From Acanthamoeba lenticulata (taxonomy: Eukaryota; Discosea; Longamoebia; Acanthamoebidae), in NCBI GenBank assembly GCA_002179805.1, contig NAVB01000189.1:1-40106 (forward strand): a stretch of DNA of 40,106 nucleotides. Direction: 5' to 3'. A program made the position numbers and the translations under genes. Each line of letters begins with the position of its first letter. The first letter of the stretch is position 1. Below the pieces are notes generated by a model. The model was not told the DNA's origin. It saw nothing but the letters and a program-made list of their open reading frames with translations, and made no database searches. Below, piece after piece: positions 35,401-40,106 of this stretch.

Positions 35401-35501
35401 TCTTCCTCTTCTTCCTCTGACTCTGCGTGGGCTGAGGCCGCAGCCTGCAGCAACAGGTCCCTATCCTTAGCCAACAATCGCTTCGTCTGCCTGCTCGACA
35501 T
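32440..35501 (-). CDS. TCF25: TCF25/RQC1 family protein, ribosome-associated quality control
   Basis: TCF25 (yeast Rqc1) works with the Listerin ubiquitin ligase on stalled 60S subunits and shapes K48 ubiquitin chains on nascent chains. The ATG at 35501 opens MSSRQTKRLLAKDRDLLL, then a poly-Glu run and NPFDL, which joins in phase to LNDGDDAGADE. A very basic Lys/Arg/Gly segment follows (about 35170-35060). The conserved helical core includes FSSDGVVMELLDSVNGI (about 34530), LLQYHPYHVDALVQLAEV, SLFRGNARFLF (about 34180), the hallmark RTALEYCKLLLTLDPSDP (33960-33900) and LPNFAFSVPLAKFFLEGE (about 33650). Later exons carry FGTWEELVGHRYF, then RDLPPDAPRTFELYD and the C-terminus NEWVQNLMQYLGRRP with an acidic end. 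The stop is TAA at 32440-32442. Exon edges were partly traced. Confidence 0.92.
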
Positions 35502-35754
35502 TTCCGCCACTACACCGATTACGCGGATGCACACAAGCACATTTTTTTTTGTTTTTTTTTATCGCTTGTTTTCTGGACTTTTTCGCGTCTGGCCTGCACC
35601 GAAGAAAGTCAGGAGGAAGGGAGGGCAGAAGGAGAAGCAAACACAAGGCTGAAAGGAAGAGAGCATCAACTTATCAATCACAAAGGTGTCGGTACAAACC
35701 GGAAGAAAAGAAGGAGGAAGAGGGAACAGGAAATGGTCGGCGTCGCAGAGCGCT
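35502..35754 (-). promoter_or_regulatory. Intergenic region: V-ATPase C 3' end and TCF25 promoter
   Basis: This 253-bp gap separates two minus-strand genes. It contains T-runs at 35541-35563 (A-runs on the sense strand, just upstream of the TCF25 ATG). I see no clear AATAAA for the V-ATPase gene. Confidence 0.45.
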
Positions 35755-37698
35755 TCACTGCGAGGTGGCGACCGACATCTTGGACCAAATGTAGGGGTAG
35801 AACTTTTCCGACACACCGGCAAGGAGCGAGGCCGCGTCCACCTCATCGCCACCGTCAATGTAAGACGAACCCAGCCTGGCGTAGAGGGTATCGAGCGTCT
35901 TCCTCAGCTTGGCCTCTCCTCCACTCCTCGCCGGCTCGATCACCGCCGCTGTGTACTCGGCCGGCAGTCCGAACCTCAAAACTAGCGTGACGCACACAAG
36001 CTCATGACGTGAGGACACGCCACCGCCTCCCTGCTGATGAACATCACGTGAGAGAGCGGGGAGGAGGCTCCTCGGTACCTGACTCGATGAACGTGCGGAC
36101 GACTTTGAGGTGCACCCACGAGGTGAACGCCTCGTCAAAGTTGAGTCTGCACCACCTCACCAACGAGCCCTTCTGCTTGACACGCTTGCTCTCAAACTTC
36201 TGGAGATCCTGCTTGCCGGCTTCAACAGCCTTGGGGTCGAACTTGAACTCACGCACAGTCCACCTGCAGCGAGCGCACGAACAGGTGGTCAGAAAAGCTG
36301 AACCATCATAATCATCATCATGACGTTGGACAACGCCGTACTTCTTCTTGCGGGCCTGAGCCTTGAAATCGTCGGACATGCTCTTGAAGAGGATCACGTT
36401 GTACAGGTTGAACTCGCCATCCGAGTGCAAGAGCCTAAGTTCGAGTGGAATTATTGCGTCTCGTCAGGCCTCTCTCAAGCTTTTATAATTAATTGCGCTC
36501 TTCTTGGTCGAAAGTAAAGTAAAACTCAAAAAGAAAAGAAAAAAGAAAAAAGAAAAAGGGAGGCGTACGTGGAGGAGCGCGGGACGACGTCGTTCACGAG
36601 CGTCTCATACTCATCGATCCACTCCTTGGCAGAGGTTCTGTCCATCAGGAACGTCAAGGTAGGAGGGAGCGGGGGGGGGGGGAAGGTGAGTGCCACTCTG
36701 CAACAGTAATACCAACTACCCGAAAGAAATGGAAGGTGCTTGTGGGAAGCGCACTTGGGAACGACGACGTAGAGCGTGGTGAAGTGCTCGCTCTCGACGA
36801 CCTCTTCGGCAGAGATCACATCCGACAGATCGCGCACCATCAAGTTGCCACTGCAGCATGCCGCCACAGCCACGCGCGTAAGGGCGAGAAGAACAGAGAG
36901 GCGCAGCAGCGGCTGTGGCGACGTACGTGGCCTTCTTCTTCTCGGCGGCGATGGCCTGCGTGACGCTCTGGAACGACGCGGACTTGGTCCGGAGCTCCTC
37001 CTCGATCTTGGTCATGGTCTGTCCGAGCCCACCCGCCGCCCACCACCAGAAACCCCGAGATTGGTGAGCCAGTGCGCACGCAAGAAGAGGTGAGGGAACG
37101 CTTCGCAGAGAGAGAGAGAGAGAAAGGGAGAGAAGGAGAAGAAGAGTGAACGTACGGAGGAGACAGCGTCGATGATGTCCTTCAGCGGGCTGGTGAGCTT
37201 GAACTTGGCCTCGTCCCACTCGAAGGCGGCCAGATATTTGTCGAGGCTCACTGCAGTGGACGCAAACCCCACAAGCGGTGAGATGAGCATGAAAAGCTGC
37301 AAAACCAACCAAAAACACCCAAAGAAAACCAAAAAAAAAAAAAAAACTCGAGATGCCGGTAGAGGGAGAGGCTGCGCACTGTTGCCAACGGACAGGATCA
37401 TGTCGCTCTGGCCTTCGTTGTTGCCAGTGTCAGGATCCACATAGAGGTCACGCAATTGCCGGGCAATCTTGTTGACCACGCCCTCGAAAAACTGGTCCTT
37501 ACGACCCAGGTCCTCGCTGAGGGACAGAAGCGAGTCAAGAGACCCAACTCGCAGCCCGGGCAAACGGAACCGATGCACCATGCCGGTCTGGCCCACAGCC
37601 GAGCGCAGCTGTTCAAATCCATGAGGGCCCACCTCCGAATTGGGGACCGCCACGAGCCAGAACTGCTTGCTCTCCTCCTTGCCGAAGTTGGTCTTCAT
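35755..37698 (-). CDS. V-type proton ATPase subunit C
   Basis: Subunit C bridges the peripheral stalks of the V1 sector to Vo and controls reversible V1-Vo assembly on acidic vesicles and the contractile vacuole. Eight exons close in frame: 37698-37380, 37250-37156, 37018-36927, 36850-36755, 36637-36569, 36434-36342, 36263-36079 and 35981-35755. They give 391 residues against a usual 380-390. Family blocks are FWLVAVPNSE, LRVGSLDSLLSLSEDL, SLDKYLAAFEWDEAKF, FTTLYVVVPK, EYETLVNDVVPRSS, FNLYNVILFKSMSDDFKA, LVRWCRLNFDEAFTSWVHLK, VLRFGLPAEY and the C-terminal FYPYIWSKM. The ATG at 37698 adds about 10 residues before the conserved FWL block. The gene is divergent from the VPS16-like gene. Confidence 0.96.
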
Positions 37699-38423
37699 TT
37701 TTAGAGAATATCTGAACCCCCCAAGCGATGATGTAAGAAAATTGAGCAACGAAAAAAGTTCAACTGCTTTGGCCTCTAGCGAGGATTCGAATGGCCGCAG
37801 CAGCAAAAAATAAAACGTCTCAACGCCGGAAAAAGTACCTGAGTGAGACGGAAAGATGGTGAGCGTATCACTTCCTTCCTTGGCGCAGGATGGCGGTGCG
37901 GAGGGCCAAGAAACTGGCTTCCCGTTTTCTGCGGCAGTCCGCCAGAAGTGCTTTTCCCTCGCCTTTCTTTTTTAATTCGTGATTTTCCTTTTCTATTTTG
38001 AGGTCGAATGTCTCTTGGACAGGCCGATGGTGTGCGATGTCGATGATGATTCAACCATAATGGATGGTGTATGGTTGTAGTAGATAAAGAGGGCTGCGTT
38101 TTCAAGCAACTGCAACTAAAGTGCTCCCAGGGCTAGCTACTTCCAGCCACTCCCCACCATTTCCAACAACGTGTGTTGACTTGGTGTATGCCAATGCTTG
38201 TTTCCGATCAATTGCATGTGAGTGTCATCTAGACGGGAGAGGGCTGTGTAGCCTCCGCGCCAGGCAAGAAGAGGTGCCGACAGCACATAAAAAAGTAAAA
38301 TGGGAATGTCTGCAAGACAGCGACAGGAAAAAGAAAAGGCAGAAGAAAAAGACACCCGGAGCAAGACATCAAAAACAAAAGAGGTCGTGTTGGCGCGGTC
38401 GCTGCTGCGGCAAACCTACACAG
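37699..38423. promoter_or_regulatory. Divergent intergenic region, largest in the window
   Basis: These 725 bp separate the V-ATPase C and VPS16-like start codons and presumably hold both promoters and 5' UTRs. The final bases before the VPS16 ATG (CCTACACAG) resemble a splice acceptor, so a 5'-UTR intron is possible. Purine-rich A/G tracts lie at 38288-38360. No coding exon, tRNA or other RNA is recognised. Confidence 0.5.
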
Positions 38424-40106
38424 ATGTTCAACTCTAAGATACTGGCTCTTTCACCCACGAAAGAGCAGGAGAAGGCTGAGGAAGATGCCCTGCTCTCCGA
38501 GCCACACCCCTCCACCCTGTGGAAGCCGCTCGGCGATCGCAACTACAGGTATGTGTACACCCGAGCGTTGCTTCCATGCGCGTGCCGCGAGGTTGGGGGA
38601 GGTTATGCGTCCTTAATGGATCAATTCACTTGGTGCCCGACATGTCCAGAAAGAGGGAGCTGTACGAACTGACTTGGGACGTAGATCTGACCAAGAACGT
38701 TGTCGTGGGCGCGCCTTGTGGTGGTGCCATAGGTTCGCCATTCATTTTTAAGAAATATAAAACACATTATTTACTTCTTTTATTTTTTAAAATTAAATGG
38801 AAATAATTATTGTTCAAATTGCTTACGCGTTGGAACAGCGGTGATGAGAGACGAAAGGAAGATCGTGCTGCTGTCCAACACGGAAAGCCTCAAGTCACAA
38901 ACTCACATCTACACCTCGTCTGGCGTTCTTATCAAGTCCTTCTCTGTACGCCGTCTGCTGCTGTCTCGTCATCCACCTCGCTCGCTCGTGCTGACTTGCG
39001 TGTGCGCGTGCACCACTGCAGTGGGACACGCAAAAGGGGCGGCTGGTGCGACTGGGCTGGACGGCCGACGAGAAGCTCGTCTGCATCTTTGAGTGCGTCC
39101 ACCAGCCCCGGTGGCACTGTCCTGCCCGCCGCGTCGGTCGTCTGACAGGGAGCCGGGATCGGCGGGGGGGGGGTCGAATCCAGGTCGGGGGCGGTGATGA
39201 TCTACAACGTGCAAGGCGAGAACGTGTCTGCCTGGAGCGTGGGGCCCGAGTGCGGTGAAATTCAGGACGCGCTGTTCTGGGGCACCGGGTTCGTGGTGCT
39301 CTCCAAGGCGATGCGCCTCTTCGCCGTCCTCAACTTGGCCGACCCCAAGATCCGGCCGCTGCCCGACGCGCGTACGCCCTCCCCCTCCCCCCAAACAGCG
39401 ATGATGTGACCCAGGGCGGGGGTTGGTGACTCGCGCACGCACGGTCTGCATGCAGGGCTGGACCGGGCCCCGGTGAGCTGGTGCGTGATCGGACCCGACG
39501 TGTCGCTGTCCAAGGGCGTCGAGGTGCTGCTGGCCACCGCCACGGGCACCGTGCTCCTCGTCACCCATGAGCACGTCAAGGATCTGGTTCGTCCCCTGCC
39601 TCTTCCCCCTCCCTCTTGCCTCCTCTTTGTGGTGGTTTCGTTTACAAAAAATCATGTGAACAAAACACAGCCACAACTTCGAGGATGTCAACGACCTCTC
39701 GCTGGCCAACATCGGCGACCTCTTCATCCAAGTGGTACGTCCACGAACATGTTTCAAATTTTTAGGAAAACGTGGATCAGCCGTGGCCTCATCATCTTCA
39801 CGCGCGTGCATGCACGGCCAGGCGACGCCCAACTTCAGCTCCATGTACAAGACCTACTGCAAGGTACCACTACCACATCATCACCGTCATCCACGATGTC
39901 TTTGAGTTGCCCAGCAGCTCACACCCTCAATCAATCAACCCATGTAGAACTACCGGGCGTGCCTCGACGCGCTTCGCTACTTCAAGGAGCGCATCCCCGA
40001 GTTCGACCCCTTCGTCAAGGTGCCCCTTCCTCTCAATTTGTGCACAATTCGTGAGAGGGAGAGAGGAGGGGGGGCCTTGTGCTTTGATCGATCGTTCCTC
40101 TTTTTT
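38424..40106 (+). CDS. VPS16 N-terminal propeller followed by RhoGEF (DH) segment; runs off the window
   Basis: Exons 38424-38548, 38650-38732, 38839-38945, 39022-39092, 39184-39371 and 39456-39586 close in frame. They match the VPS16 beta-propeller of HOPS/CORVET: WKPLGDRNYR, KRELYELTWDVD, GAPCGGAIAVMRDE, IYTSSGVLIKSF, LVRLGWTADEKLVC, ESGAVMIYNVQGEN, then VSWCVIGP and LLATATGTVLLV. The next three exons, to 39734, 39843-39860 region and 39949-40018, read DVNDLSLANIGDLFIQ, ATPNFSSMYKTYCK and NYRACLDALRYFKERIPEF, which look like a Dbl-homology RhoGEF domain and not like VPS16. The junction at 39586 is the least certain: the CAG acceptor at 39670 is out of phase and a weaker one at 39683 keeps frame. 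A real fusion, a wrong exon model or a misassembly all remain possible. Confidence 0.75.

Noticed and set aside
38121..38423. Open frame upstream of the VPS16-like ATG as extra N-terminal coding sequence
   Set aside because: It has no in-frame ATG before 38424, its composition is unlike the exons, and VPS16 proteins start near the WKPLGD block.

Overview
The window is nuclear DNA from an intron-rich, GC-rich, very compact protist genome. The best guess is an amoebozoan close to Acanthamoeba. This is inferred from gene content (a paxillin-type LD/LIM adhesion protein next to RRP6, symplekin and TCF25), from many introns of about 30-260 bp rich in homopolymer runs and microsatellites, and from intergenic gaps often below 270 bp. 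No alignment could be run. There is no operon, CRISPR array, insertion sequence, tRNA or rRNA that I can recognise.

Layout, left to right. Symplekin (minus, cut by the left edge) is followed by SEC23 (minus), which is divergent from ALG13 (plus). A secreted cysteine-rich repeat protein (minus) is divergent from a SETD9-like SET protein (plus), which is followed by a ULK/ATG1-like kinase with a C-terminal coiled coil (plus). RRP6/EXOSC10 (minus), a paxillin-like LD/LIM protein (minus), a NET-bromodomain protein with AT-hooks and a zinc-type cysteine cluster (minus), TCF25/RQC1 (minus) and V-ATPase subunit C (minus) come next. The last gene (plus, cut by the right edge) starts as VPS16 and then reads into a RhoGEF (DH) segment. 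For ALG13, SEC23, the secreted protein, the SET protein, the kinase and V-ATPase C I traced every exon junction and the reading frame closes. For the others I give ends and landmark exons.

The genes are mostly housekeeping and not one pathway. Several belong to endomembrane traffic and acidification (SEC23 in COPII, VPS16 in HOPS/CORVET, V-ATPase C), ER glycosylation (ALG13), or RNA and protein quality control (symplekin in 3'-end processing, RRP6 in the nuclear exosome, TCF25 in ribosome quality control). Others belong to chromatin (SETD9-like, NET-bromodomain) or to adhesion and signalling (paxillin-like, kinase, secreted Cys-rich protein).

The points most worth a second look are the VPS16 propeller running into a DH domain at the right edge, and the NET domain placed before the bromodomain. 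A third is a recurrent intron layout in which C-runs lie near the 5' splice site and G-runs near the 3' splice site, seen on both strands.
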